Below are positions 29,189-37,072 of a stretch of DNA of 64,000 nt, one piece after another; the stretch's first letter is position 1, and each line of letters starts with the position of its first letter. The DNA is from Nocardioides panaciterrulae. GTDB lineage: Bacteria > Actinomycetota > Actinomycetes > Propionibacteriales > Nocardioidaceae. The position numbers and the translations under genes are program-made. The stretch lies in assembly GCF_013409645.1 (NCBI RefSeq), contig NZ_JACCBG010000001.1:1610001-1674000 (forward strand), read 5' to 3'. The notes beneath the pieces were generated by a model. That model had not been told where the DNA came from. It was given only the letters and a program-made list of their open reading frames with translations, and searched no databases.

Positions 29189-30016
29189 TCAGGCCGGGGG
29201 CCGGCCCTGCTCGAGGCGGTGCCGGATCGCGAGCACGTTGTCGACGTAGTGCCGGGTCTCGTCGTAGAGGCCGTGCTGCCGCACCGCCCCGAGGCCCTGG
29301 TAGTAGGCCGCGACGGCGCGTCGCCGCGTGCGGGTCTGCTCGTCGAGCACGCGCAGCAGTCGGACGCCCGCGGTGGCGTTGTCGGCGAGCCGGTGCAGTC
29401 GCAGCCGGTGGTCGGCGTACTGCGACATCCAGCGTCCGGTGGCCGGCAGCACCTGCATGGTGCCGATCGCTCCGGCCCCCGAGCGCCGGTCCATCCGCCA
29501 GCCGGACTCCTGCCACGCCACGGCCAGTGCCAGCTGGGGGTCCACGCCGTGGCGGGCGGCGGTGCGGGCCACGGCCCGGCGTACGGCGGGCCGAGCGGGA
29601 GCGGCGGAGTGGCCGGTGCGGTGACCGGTGTGGTGACCGGGGTGGTGGCCGGTGTGGGGGACCGCGGCGAGCACCACCGGGATCTCCAGGCGCTGCCCGA
29701 CCCGGATCGCGGCGCCCGCACCGAGGTGGTTGCGGGCGACGAGCTCGGCGGTCCAGGCGTGGTAGCGGACGGCCAGGCCGGTCACCGTCTCGCCGGGGCG
29801 CACCCGGTGCTCCACGATCCTGCGCCCGGAGGGCCCGGCCTCGTCGGCGACCGCCGCCGGGACGGCCAGCACCGTGGTCGCGAGCAGGCCGGCGAACAGG
29901 GCGAACAGGCCGGCGACGGCCGGCACCGGGCGCACGAGGGCTCGCGGGCTCAGGCGTGGGCTCAGGCCTGAGTCGGGGTGACGAGACGTCCGGGGTCGGG
30001 GGGTGGTCGAGGCCAT
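29189..30016 (-). CDS. Secreted LysM / lytic transglycosylase protein
   Basis: A 275-residue exported protein. A hydrophobic stretch at about 33-57 (VAGLFALFAGLLATTVLAV) acts as signal peptide or anchor. A LysM peptidoglycan-binding domain follows (EHRVRPGETVTGLAVRYH ... IRVGQRLEIP), then a His-rich linker (GHH and GHR repeats), then an SLT-type muramidase domain with the catalytic glutamate in AWQESGWRMD and GAIGTMQVLP. It probably cleaves glycan strands in the wall. It lies 120 bases from the PASTA kinase start and is read in the same direction towards it. Confidence 0.87.
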   Translation of the reverse strand: MASTTPRPRTSRHPDSGLSPRLSPRALVRPVPAVAGLFALFAGLLATTVLAVPAAVADEAGPSGRRIVEHRVRPGETVTGLAVRYHAWTAELVARNHLGAGAAIRVGQRLEIPVVLAAVPHTGHHPGHHTGHRTGHSAAPARPAVRRAVARTAARHGVDPQLALAVAWQESGWRMDRRSGAGAIGTMQVLPATGRWMSQYADHRLRLHRLADNATAGVRLLRVLDEQTRTRRRAVAAYYQGLGAVRQHGLYDETRHYVDNVLAIRHRLEQGRPPA

Positions 30017-30031
30017 GGAGGCTCTCCCTTC

Positions 30032-30078
30032 GGCGTCCCGCGCGGCACCCGGGTCCCGAGCGGCCCGGTGGGGACGCC
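30032..30078 (-). promoter_or_regulatory. Hairpin in the leader of the LysM gene
   Basis: GGCGTCCC at 30032-30039 pairs with GGGACGCC at 30071-30078 just upstream of the GGGAGAG site for the LysM gene. It could affect translation. I do not see the conserved blocks of the ydaO (c-di-AMP) riboswitch often found before such genes. Confidence 0.3.
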
Positions 30079-30209
30079 GGGGGACGTCGCTCGACCGTAC
30101 GTGACCCCGGCGCTGGTGCTCAAGGGACCCAGGTGACTCCTGTGGTCATGGGTGGCGCTCCCCGGAGCCGGTTTCGCGTGGGCCCCGGGGCAGGTGGGAG
30201 AGTGGTGCC

Positions 30210-30581
30210 ATGACCGAACCGAGACTCGCCGACGCCGACCTCGCCGCGCTGGTGGAGGAGTGGATCGACTGGGCGGAGACCGCCCGTCGGCTCGGGGTCA
30301 CCGTGGGCAAGGTGCGCACGATGATCCGCGACCACGAGCTTGCCGCCGCGGTGCCCTCACCGGGCGCCGGCCAGCAGGTCCCGGCCCTGTTCGTCCAGGA
30401 CGGACTCGTCGTCAAGGGCCTGCCGGGCCTGCTCACCGTGCTGCACGACGGCCGCTACGACGACCGCGAGTGCATCGCGTGGATCTTCTCCGACCTCGAC
30501 CTGCCGGGCCGCCCGATCGACGCGCTGCGGGAGAACCGCGGGTCGGAGGTCAAGCGCCGGGCCCAGGCGATGGCGTTCTGA
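30210..30581 (+). CDS. Rv2175c-like DNA-binding protein
   Basis: A 123-residue protein matching the Rv2175c family: a winged helix-turn-helix near residues 15-50 (WIDWAETARRLGVTVGKVRTMIRDHEL) and a C-terminal domain containing DGRYDDRECIAWIFSDLDLPG. The mycobacterial protein binds DNA and is phosphorylated by PknL, which lowers binding. The kinase gene lies 1.1 kb away here, with the LysM gene between. A purine-rich GGGAG sits upstream of the ATG. Target genes are unknown. Confidence 0.88.
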   Translation: MTEPRLADADLAALVEEWIDWAETARRLGVTVGKVRTMIRDHELAAAVPSPGAGQQVPALFVQDGLVVKGLPGLLTVLHDGRYDDRECIAWIFSDLDLPGRPIDALRENRGSEVKRRAQAMAF

Positions 30582-30609
30582 CGGCTCGGACCGCGGCTCG
30601 GACGGCGAT

Positions 30610-31704
30610 TCAGACCGCGCGGTCGGTGGCGGCCGAGGCGAGCTCGCGCAGCACGCCGCACGCGCGACGGTCCAGCTCGGCCCGCTCCAGGGCCGCGACC
30701 GCGCGGCCGGCGAGCTCGGCGATCACGCCCTCGACCTGGGCGTGCGCCCCGGACCCGTCGATCACCTGCCGCAACCGGTCGACCTCGTCGGGGGCCAGGT
30801 CGGTGCCGAGCGACTCGTGCAGCAGCCGGGCGTCCTCCGAGTCGGCCGCGTCCAGCGCCAGGGCGACCAGCACCGTGCGCTTGCCCTCGATCAGGTCGTC
30901 GCCGGCCGGCTTCCCGGTCGTGGCGGGGTCGCCGAAGACCCCCAGGAGGTCGTCGCGCAGCTGGAACGCCTCGCCCAGCGGCAGCCCGAAGGCCGTGAGC
31001 TCGGCCATCGTGCGCGTCCCCGCGCCCGCCAGCGCGGCCCCGATGTGGAGCGGGCGCTCGATGGAGTACTTCGCCGACTTGTAGCGCAGCACGGTCATCG
31101 CCGCGTCGACGTCCGCGGCGCCGCGCGCCTGCACGGACACGTCGAGGAACTGCCCGGCGATCACCTCCGAGCGGCAGTGGTCGAAGACGTCGAGCGCCGG
31201 AGCGACCCGGGCGGCCGGCAGCCCGCAGTGGCGCAGCAGCTCGTCGGCCCACGTGAGCAGCAGGTCGCCGAGCAGGATCGCCGCGGCCGCGCCGTACTGC
31301 TCGTGGTCGCCGCGCCAGCCCGCCTGCCGGTGGGCGGACTCGAACTGCCGGTGCGTCGCCGGGCGGCCGCGCCGGGTGTCGGAGGCGTCCATCAGGTCGT
31401 CGTGGACGAGCGCGCTCGCGTGCAGCAGCTCCAGCGACGCGCAGGCCCGCACCAGCGCGGCCTCGTCCTCGGGGCGCTCGACGGCGCCGGGGTCGACGGC
31501 GAGGTGGCCCCAGTAGCAGAACGCCGCGCGGAAGCGCTTGCCCCCTGAGACCGAGGCGCGGGCCTCGTCGACGAGACGGGCGGCGTCCGGCCCGAGCGGC
31601 GCGAGCCGCTCGGCCTGCTCGTCGAGGAACGCCGTCAGCGCGGCCTGGACCCGGTCGCGGAACCCGGCGCTGTCCCAGCCGCTGTCGCACCCGCTGCTCG
31701 TCAC
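30610..31704 (-). CDS. Polyprenyl diphosphate synthase (IdsA2-like)
   Basis: A 364-residue trans-prenyltransferase that joins isoprenyl units. The first Asp-rich motif DDLMDASDTRRG is near residues 100-112 and the second, DDLLGVFGDP, near 250. GKRFRAAFCYW matches the substrate lysine region. The bulky residues before the first motif that set chain length cannot be judged safely; geranylgeranyl diphosphate is a reasonable product. It corresponds to Rv2173 (idsA2) beside the Rv2175c-type gene. GTG start at 31704 with a TAGTGT box seven bases upstream suggests a leaderless mRNA. Confidence 0.88.
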   Translation of the reverse strand: MTSSGCDSGWDSAGFRDRVQAALTAFLDEQAERLAPLGPDAARLVDEARASVSGGKRFRAAFCYWGHLAVDPGAVERPEDEAALVRACASLELLHASALVHDDLMDASDTRRGRPATHRQFESAHRQAGWRGDHEQYGAAAAILLGDLLLTWADELLRHCGLPAARVAPALDVFDHCRSEVIAGQFLDVSVQARGAADVDAAMTVLRYKSAKYSIERPLHIGAALAGAGTRTMAELTAFGLPLGEAFQLRDDLLGVFGDPATTGKPAGDDLIEGKRTVLVALALDAADSEDARLLHESLGTDLAPDEVDRLRQVIDGSGAHAQVEGVIAELAGRAVAALERAELDRRACGVLRELASAATDRAV

Positions 31705-31711
31705 GGCGACG

Positions 31712-31717
31712 ACACTA
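31712..31717 (-). promoter_or_regulatory. -10 box TAGTGT, leaderless promoter of the prenyl synthase
   Basis: TAGTGT ends seven bases before the GTG at 31704 on the minus strand. It shares a 107-base region with the divergent metF promoter. Confidence 0.55.
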
Positions 31718-31798
31718 GAGGGTGCGGCACCGGCCCGGACCGGCAGGTGGACCGGCGCTCGGACTTGGACATCGCCGGTCCAGAGCTCGCGGCGAACC

Positions 31799-31804
31799 TA
31801 GACT
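31799..31804 (+). promoter_or_regulatory. -10 box TAGACT, leaderless promoter of metF
   Basis: TAGACT ends seven bases before the ATG at 31812 and no ribosome-binding site is present. Confidence 0.65.
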
Positions 31805-31811
31805 TCGCCCC

Positions 31812-32702
31812 ATGGAGAGCGGACGCGGGCGCAGCATGGCCGACCTGATCGGGGGCGGGGAGCGCTCGTTCTCCTTCGAGTTCTTCCCGCCGAAGGACGC
31901 CGCGGGGGAGGAGCAGCTCTGGCGCGCGATCAGCGACCTCGAGCCCTACCGGCCGACGTTCGTCTCGGTCACCTACGGCGCGGGCGGGTCGACGCGCGAC
32001 TCCACGGTCCGGATCACGGGTCGCATCGCGCGCGAGACCTCGCTCACGCCGATGGCCCACCTCACCTGCGTCGGCCACACCCGCGCCGAGCTCGAGACCA
32101 TCCTCGACCGGTACGCCGAGGCCGGTGTCCACCACGTGATGGCGCTGCGCGGGGACCCGAGCGACGGGCCACGGGCGCCGTGGACCCCGACCACGGGGGG
32201 ACTGACCTACGCCACCGAGCTGGTCGAGCTCGCCCGCTCGCGCGGCGACTTCCGCATCGGGGTGGCGGCCTTCCCCGAGGGGCACCCCACGGCCGCGTCC
32301 CTGGACGCCGACGCCGACGTGCTCGCCGCCAAGGCCCGCGCCGGGGCGGAGTTCGCGGTCACCCAGATGTTCTTCCGCGCGGAGGACTACTTCGGCCTGG
32401 TCGAGCGGGTGCGCGCCCGTGGCGTCGACCTCCCGATCCTGCCCGGGATCATGCCGATCCTGAACCTCAGCGCGATCCGCCGGCAGGGCGAGCTGATCGG
32501 CGCCGACGTGCCGGCGTCGGTCGTCGGCCGGATCGCCGCCCACGACGGCGACCCGGCCGCGGTCCGGAACGAGGGGGTCAAGATCGCGGTCGAGCTGTGC
32601 GAGGAGCTGCTGGCGGGTGGCGCTCCCGGCCTGCACTTCTACACGCTGAACCGCTCGCGGGCCACGCTGGAGATCTTCGAGGCGCTCAACGTCACCGTCT
32701 GA
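31812..32702 (+). CDS. metF: Methylenetetrahydrofolate reductase
   Basis: A 296-residue flavoprotein that reduces 5,10-methylene- to 5-methyl-tetrahydrofolate for methionine synthesis. Motifs: SFEFFPPKD at the start with the catalytic Glu, VTYGAGGSTRD, HLTCVGHT, ALRGDPSDG, and the closing GLHFYTLNRS. The ATG at 31812 is favoured by the leaderless promoter; ATG at 31836 (MADLIGGGERS) would remove eight residues and lacks a good ribosome-binding site. It ends three bases from the oppositely oriented permease gene. It corresponds in position to Rv2172c. Confidence 0.92.
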   Translation: MESGRGRSMADLIGGGERSFSFEFFPPKDAAGEEQLWRAISDLEPYRPTFVSVTYGAGGSTRDSTVRITGRIARETSLTPMAHLTCVGHTRAELETILDRYAEAGVHHVMALRGDPSDGPRAPWTPTTGGLTYATELVELARSRGDFRIGVAAFPEGHPTAASLDADADVLAAKARAGAEFAVTQMFFRAEDYFGLVERVRARGVDLPILPGIMPILNLSAIRRQGELIGADVPASVVGRIAAHDGDPAAVRNEGVKIAVELCEELLAGGAPGLHFYTLNRSRATLEIFEALNVTV

Positions 32703-32705
32703 GCC

Positions 32706-34154
32706 TCACCGGGAGCCGGCGGGCTCCGCCGTGCCGTCCGCGCCGTCGAGCGCCGCCACCTCGGGGAAGCCGATCATCTGCTCCGGCGCCCGGTGCTGCC
32801 GGCCCGCCCACACGTAGTAGACGAGCGCCGGCACGGCCAGCCCGACCAGCCAGGAGATGTCCGCGCCCCCGAGCGCCTTGGTCACCGGACCGGTGTAGAG
32901 GGTCTGGGCCAGGAAGGGCACCTGCACCACGATGCCGACCGCGTAGGTCACCAGCGCCGCGGCGTTCCAGCGGCCGTAGCGCCCCTCGGGGTCGTAGAGC
33001 GCCGGGAGGTCCACCTTCTCCTTCGACACCAGGTAGTAGTCGGTGAGGTTGATCGCGCTCCACGGGGTGAAGACCATCAGCAGCAGCAGCACGAAGTTCT
33101 TGAAGTTGCTCAGGAAGTCCGCGCTGGCCCACAGCGCGATCGCCATCGACGCCAGCAGCATCACCACGATGAAGGCCGCACGGGCCCCCTGTCCCATCCG
33201 GCGCTGACCGGTGAAGGCCGTGACGGAGGTGGCGGCGCACATGAAGCTGCCGTAGGCGTTGAGGCAGGTGACCGTCAGCTTGCCCACCACGATCAGCAGG
33301 TAGATCAGGGCCGCCACGGCAGCCGGGCCGGCGAGGTCGCCCAGCCACGCCACCTGGCCGGAGAGGAACGCGTCCCCGGCGACCGCGGCCACGACGGCAC
33401 CGAAGGTCATCGACACCTGCGAGCCGAGCACGCTGCCGGCGAAGGTGCCCCAGAACGTGTGCCGGGGCGGGGTGTCGGCGGGCAGGTAGCGCGAGTAGTC
33501 GGCGACGTAGGGTCCGTAGGTCAGCTGCCATCCCGCGCCGAGGGAGACCGCCAGCAGGAACGTGGCGAAGTCGAAGGTGGGGTGGGCGAAGGCCGCGCCG
33601 ACGTCGTGCTGGGTGAACAGGCGGACGGCGAGGTAGCCGAAGCCGATGATGCCGAGGACCGAGGCGACCCGGCCCACGGAGTGGATCAGGTCGTGGCCCA
33701 CGATCGCGATCACCGCGACCAGCGCGATGAACAGGCAGATCCCGACCGCGGGCGCGTCCACGCCGAGGAACGCGTTGATCGCCTGCCCCGAGAGCACGGT
33801 CCCGGTCGCGGTGAAGCCGAGGTACATCACGATCACCAGGACCAGGGGGACGACGGCGCCGAAGACGCCGAACTGGGCGCGGCTGGAGATCATCTGGGGC
33901 AGTCCCAGTCGTGGGCCCTGCGCGGAGTGCAGCGCCATCACGGCGCCCCCGAGCACGTTGCCCAGGAGCAGCCCCACGATCGCCCACAGGGCGTGGGCGC
34001 CGAAGACGACGGCCAGGGCGCCGTCGACGACGGCGGTGATCTGCAGGTTGGCGCCCAGCCACAGCGTGAACTGGTTGGCGGGGGTGCCCTGCCGCTCGGC
34101 GGCCGGGATGGCATCGATCGAGCGGCGCTCGATCCGGGGCGCATGTGCTGCCAT
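32706..34154 (-). CDS. NCS1-family purine/cytosine permease
   Basis: A 482-residue membrane protein with about twelve helices. The first segment (TPANQFTLWLGANLQITAVVDGALAV) and LGLPQMISSRAQFG are characteristic of cytosine/purine permeases of the NCS1 family, which carry nucleobases or related ring compounds with H+ or Na+. LTDYYLV near the end of the core is also typical. No metabolic partner gene is next to it, so the substrate stays open. AAGGACCACC precedes the ATG. The upstream region holds two inverted repeats. Confidence 0.88.
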   Translation of the reverse strand: MAAHAPRIERRSIDAIPAAERQGTPANQFTLWLGANLQITAVVDGALAVVFGAHALWAIVGLLLGNVLGGAVMALHSAQGPRLGLPQMISSRAQFGVFGAVVPLVLVIVMYLGFTATGTVLSGQAINAFLGVDAPAVGICLFIALVAVIAIVGHDLIHSVGRVASVLGIIGFGYLAVRLFTQHDVGAAFAHPTFDFATFLLAVSLGAGWQLTYGPYVADYSRYLPADTPPRHTFWGTFAGSVLGSQVSMTFGAVVAAVAGDAFLSGQVAWLGDLAGPAAVAALIYLLIVVGKLTVTCLNAYGSFMCAATSVTAFTGQRRMGQGARAAFIVVMLLASMAIALWASADFLSNFKNFVLLLLMVFTPWSAINLTDYYLVSKEKVDLPALYDPEGRYGRWNAAALVTYAVGIVVQVPFLAQTLYTGPVTKALGGADISWLVGLAVPALVYYVWAGRQHRAPEQMIGFPEVAALDGADGTAEPAGSR

Positions 34155-34200
34155 GGTGGTCCTTCGGTCCAGTGGCCCGGGAGTCGGGCCGTGACGGTGA

Positions 34201-34230
34201 CCAACGACACACCCTGTGGTGGGTGGTTGG
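34201..34230. repeat. Imperfect inverted repeat upstream of the permease gene
   Basis: CCAACGACACACC and GGTGGGTGGTTGG can pair over 11 of 13 positions around a CTGT loop. It may end the upstream operon or lie in the permease leader. Confidence 0.4.
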
Positions 34231-34251
34231 AGAGCGGATCCCGCAAGAACC

Positions 34252-34267
34252 GTCTCGGATCCGAGAC
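34252..34267. promoter_or_regulatory. Perfect 16-bp palindrome, possible operator of the permease gene
   Basis: GTCTCGGATCCGAGAC is fully self-complementary and lies about 100 bases before the permease start, between it and the CrtI-like gene. Such a site fits a dimeric repressor, but none is encoded next to it. Confidence 0.4.
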
Positions 34268-34305
34268 TTATCGGGCGTCGGGTGCCCGGCCCGGGGGAGC
34301 CGGGG

Positions 34306-35607
34306 TCAGGCGGGGCCCACGGCCTCGGCGACCAGGGCGGCGGAGAGGCCGACGAAGGGCAGGCCCGAGCCGGGGGTGGCGTGCGCCCCGGCGGCGTAGA
34401 CCCCGGGCACGGGGGTGGTCGGACCGAGACGGCGGCGCACCGTCGCGCGCCCCTGCCACCGCACCCCGAGCGGCGAGCCGCCCCACTGCTCGACCAGCTC
34501 CCGGGGGGACCGGTCGAGCCTGGTGACCAACTGGCGGCGGACGTCGATGCCGTGGCGTGCCAGCGCCACCAGCACGTCCTCGAGCAGCGTGCCGCGGGCG
34601 TGGATCGTCCACCCGGTGTGGCCCGCGGGGGCCCGGCCGCCGGGCCGCACCACCAGCAGCGGGTCCCCGTGCAGCACCAGCTCCGGCGGCAGGTCGGGGA
34701 CCGGCCCCTCGAGGCCGACGTGGCTGACGGACGGCGGGATCGCCGGCATGGTCCGCTCGACGTACGGCGCCAGCGTCGGAAGCCGTCTCGGGTCCACCGC
34801 GCAGACCACGACCTCCGCGTCCAGCTCGCCGTCGGGGGTGACCACCGCGACCACCCGGCCGTCCCGGACCACCAGGTCGCGGACCTCGGTCCCGGTGTGC
34901 ACCTCGACCCTGCGGGTCGCCAGCCGCCGCTCGAGGGCGGCCGCGAGCGCCGTCATGCCGCCGACGAGCGTCCAGCCGCCGAAGCGCTGCTCGACGTAGG
35001 AGGTGACGCCGAGCCAGGCCGGCACGTCGCGCAGGTCGTGCCCCTCGGCGACGAACGGGTGGCCGGCGACCAGCCGCAGCCGCTCGTCGCGGAACGCCTT
35101 GCGCAGGCTGCGGCGCAGGGACTGCCGGCTCGCGAGGACCGGTGCCAGCTCCGGGGACAGGTCGTCGCGGTCCCAGGGGTGCTCCAGGTAGTTGCGGCGC
35201 AGCACGTCCCAGACCTCGGCGTGCGCGCGGACGTGATCGGTCCAGCGCCGGCCCAGCCCCTCGCCGAGGGCGTCGAAGGCGCGGAGCTGCGCCCCCCGGG
35301 ACCCACCGGGGAGCGCGAGCGAGGTGCCGTCCTCGAAGCGGTGCTCGCGGATGATCTCGAGGGGGACCAGCTCCAGCTCGCGCTCCAGGGGCCGCCCGGA
35401 CTTGCGGAACAGGTCACGCACCACGGCCGGCAGCAGCGCGCTGGTGGGCCCGCCGTCCCAGGCGAAGCCGTCCGCGCGGACCTCGGCGAGGGCACCGCCG
35501 AGCTGTCCGGCGCGCTCCAGCAGCGTCACCTGGTGGCCGAGCTTGGCGAGTCGTGCCGCCGCCGCCATGCCGCCGAAGCCGCCTCCGAGCACCACGACCC
35601 GCGCCAT
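34306..35607 (-). CDS. FAD-dependent oxidoreductase, phytoene-desaturase (CrtI) family
   Basis: A 433-residue flavoprotein beginning with a dinucleotide-binding fold (ARVVVLGGGFGGMAAAARLAKLGHQVTLLE) and ending with the family's FAD-contact segment VPGVYAAGAHATPGSGLPFVGLS. It belongs to the amine-oxidase/phytoene-dehydrogenase group, which includes carotenoid desaturases and many enzymes of unknown substrate. No phytoene synthase or cyclase is nearby, so a carotenoid role is unproven. ATG at 35607 is preferred because TAGGGT stands seven bases before it; an in-frame GTG at 35616 would add three residues. Confidence 0.82.
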   Translation of the reverse strand: MARVVVLGGGFGGMAAAARLAKLGHQVTLLERAGQLGGALAEVRADGFAWDGGPTSALLPAVVRDLFRKSGRPLERELELVPLEIIREHRFEDGTSLALPGGSRGAQLRAFDALGEGLGRRWTDHVRAHAEVWDVLRRNYLEHPWDRDDLSPELAPVLASRQSLRRSLRKAFRDERLRLVAGHPFVAEGHDLRDVPAWLGVTSYVEQRFGGWTLVGGMTALAAALERRLATRRVEVHTGTEVRDLVVRDGRVVAVVTPDGELDAEVVVCAVDPRRLPTLAPYVERTMPAIPPSVSHVGLEGPVPDLPPELVLHGDPLLVVRPGGRAPAGHTGWTIHARGTLLEDVLVALARHGIDVRRQLVTRLDRSPRELVEQWGGSPLGVRWQGRATVRRRLGPTTPVPGVYAAGAHATPGSGLPFVGLSAALVAEAVGPA

Positions 35608-35614
35608 GGCGTGC

Positions 35615-35620
35615 ACCCTA
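35615..35620 (-). promoter_or_regulatory. -10 box TAGGGT, leaderless promoter of the CrtI-like gene
   Basis: TAGGGT ends seven bases before the ATG at 35607 on the minus strand. It lies in the 25-base gap after the ArsC-like gene. Confidence 0.55.
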
Positions 35621-35632
35621 CGGCGCGGTGGC

Positions 35633-35995
35633 TCAGCCGGGCCGCTCGGCGTCGATCACCCGGGCCAGGGAGCCGGCGTCGCGGCCGACCACGGTGGTGC
35701 CGTCGTCGGCGGTGAGGATCGGACGCTGGATCGCGCGCGGGTGCTCGGCGAGCGCGGCCAGCCAGGCCTCGCGGGCGGACGCGTCGCGCGGCAGGTCGAT
35801 GCCCGCCTCCCGGGCCTCCTTCTCGCGGGCGATGTCCCACGGCTCGAGCCCGAGCCGGGTCACCACCTCGCCGAGCTCGCCGGCGGTCGGGGTCTCCTCC
35901 AGGTAGCGACGGACGGTGTATCCGACGCCGGCGGCCTCCAGCTCCGAGACCGCCGTGCGGCACTTCGAGCAGGCGGGGTTCAGCCAGATCTCCAT
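35633..35995 (-). CDS. ArsC/Spx-family protein
   Basis: A 120-residue thioredoxin-fold protein with a CXXC pair (C9 and C12 in NPACSKCRTA) at the start of the fold, and IQRPIL in the second half, a motif of glutaredoxin-type arsenate reductases. Length is right for the family. No other arsenic gene is nearby, so it could equally be a general thiol-disulfide protein. The gap to the upstream YbaK gene is 13 bases, so they are probably one transcript. Confidence 0.83.
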   Translation of the reverse strand: MEIWLNPACSKCRTAVSELEAAGVGYTVRRYLEETPTAGELGEVVTRLGLEPWDIAREKEAREAGIDLPRDASAREAWLAALAEHPRAIQRPILTADDGTTVVGRDAGSLARVIDAERPG

Positions 35996-36008
35996 GGTCG
36001 GCCCCGGC

Positions 36009-36482
36009 TCACTCGACCTCGACCACGGTCGCGCCGGTGAGCGCGAGGAGCTCGTCGTACGACGTGGAGAACACCGCCGCGGGGTGTCCGGCGGCGGCCC
36101 AGACCACGTCGTACTTCTGCAGCCAGGAGTCGAGGTACGTCGGGACCGGTGCGGGGTGGGCGAGGGGGGAGACCCCGCCGATCACCTGCCCGGTGTGCTC
36201 GCGGACGAACTCCGGCGTGGCCCGCTCCAGCGCGGGGAGCCCGAGGCGCTCGGCCACCCGCACGGTGTCGACGCGGTGGGCGCCCGAGGTGAGGATCAGC
36301 ACGGGGGAGCCGGCGGCGTCGAAGAGCAGGCTGTTGGCGATCGCACCCGTCTCGCAGCCCAGCGCGGCGGCCGCCAGTGCGGCGGTGTGGACCGAGTCGG
36401 GGAGAATGACGATCTCACCGGTGCCGCCCCGCGCGCGGTGCTCGTCTCGAAATCGGGTGATCGCGGGGTGCTCGGTGGTCAT
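36009..36482 (-). CDS. YbaK/EbsC-type aminoacyl-tRNA deacylase
   Basis: A 157-residue protein of the YbaK/ProX editing family, which removes wrongly attached amino acids from tRNA. The family motifs GCETGAIANSLLFDAAGSP, LILTSGAHRVD and IGGVSPLAHP are visible, including a lysine-poor pocket; exact amino-acid specificity cannot be told. No ribosome-binding site; TAGGGT lies six bases before the ATG. Confidence 0.87.
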   Translation of the reverse strand: MTTEHPAITRFRDEHRARGGTGEIVILPDSVHTAALAAAALGCETGAIANSLLFDAAGSPVLILTSGAHRVDTVRVAERLGLPALERATPEFVREHTGQVIGGVSPLAHPAPVPTYLDSWLQKYDVVWAAAGHPAAVFSTSYDELLALTGATVVEVE

Positions 36483-36488
36483 ACTGCG

Positions 36489-36494
36489 ACCCTA
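36489..36494 (-). promoter_or_regulatory. -10 box TAGGGT, leaderless promoter of the YbaK gene
   Basis: TAGGGT ends six bases before the ATG at 36482 on the minus strand. Confidence 0.6.
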
Positions 36495-36518
36495 GCGAGA
36501 AGCGGGGCCGCCGATCCG

Positions 36519-36570
36519 CGGGTTCCGGCCCACGAGTTCCAGTCATGAGTTCCGGTCACGAGTTCCGCAC
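36519..36570. repeat. Four imperfect 13-bp direct repeats in a divergent promoter region
   Basis: Units beginning at 36519, 36532, 36545 and 36558 share GTTCC at a constant 13-base step (for example ACGAGTTCCAGTC and ATGAGTTCCGGTC). They lie between the divergent YbaK and membrane-protein genes and may bind a regulator. Confidence 0.55.
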
Positions 36571-36604
36571 GCGCCGTCACCGGTCGTGCGGGAGAGGAGA
36601 GTGC

Positions 36605-37072
36605 ATGAGACGGCAGCAGCCGCGCTCGATCAGCGGTGCGATCGGGGTCCTGGCCGCGATGGTGGTGCTCAGTGGCCTGACCGCGCTGCTGACCGTGGTC
36701 TACCGCGACCGGCTCGTCCGGTCCTGGGAGACCGGCCACCCCGACGTCGGCGGCGCGCTGCAGCCACCGGCGTTCGTGCCGGTCGCGATCGTCCTCTTCT
36801 GCGTCTTCGCGCTGCTCGCGGGGGTGCTGGTCAGCTTCCTGCGCGGCGGGCATCCCTGGGCGCGGCTGGCGCTCAGCGGGCTGAGCATCTTCATGGCCGT
36901 GGTGTCGCTGGCGGGGCTCCGCTCGGACCCGCCCACGCTGTTCCTGGTGCTCCCCGTGGTGTGGGTGGCGCTCGACCTCGCCCTGCTGGTCTGCCTCTGG
37001 CTGCCCGCGACCAGCGCCTACGTCAACGGCTCCTGGGAGTCCGACCCGGCGCCGACGCGGCCCTCCGCCTAG
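36605..37072 (+). CDS. Membrane protein of unknown function, four helices
   Basis: A 155-residue protein with four predicted membrane helices (about residues 9-31, 57-80, 87-106 and 112-135), a basic N-terminus (MRRQQPRS) and a short polar C-terminus. I recognise no family. GGAGAGGAGAG lies directly before the ATG at 36605. It is followed by a 297-base gap containing a LexA box for the next genes, so it ends its own transcript. Confidence 0.75.
   Translation: MRRQQPRSISGAIGVLAAMVVLSGLTALLTVVYRDRLVRSWETGHPDVGGALQPPAFVPVAIVLFCVFALLAGVLVSFLRGGHPWARLALSGLSIFMAVVSLAGLRSDPPTLFLVLPVVWVALDLALLVCLWLPATSAYVNGSWESDPAPTRPSA

Noticed and set aside
30017..30209. c-di-AMP (ydaO) riboswitch before the LysM gene
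   Set aside because: A leader hairpin is visible, but the conserved ydaO blocks are not.
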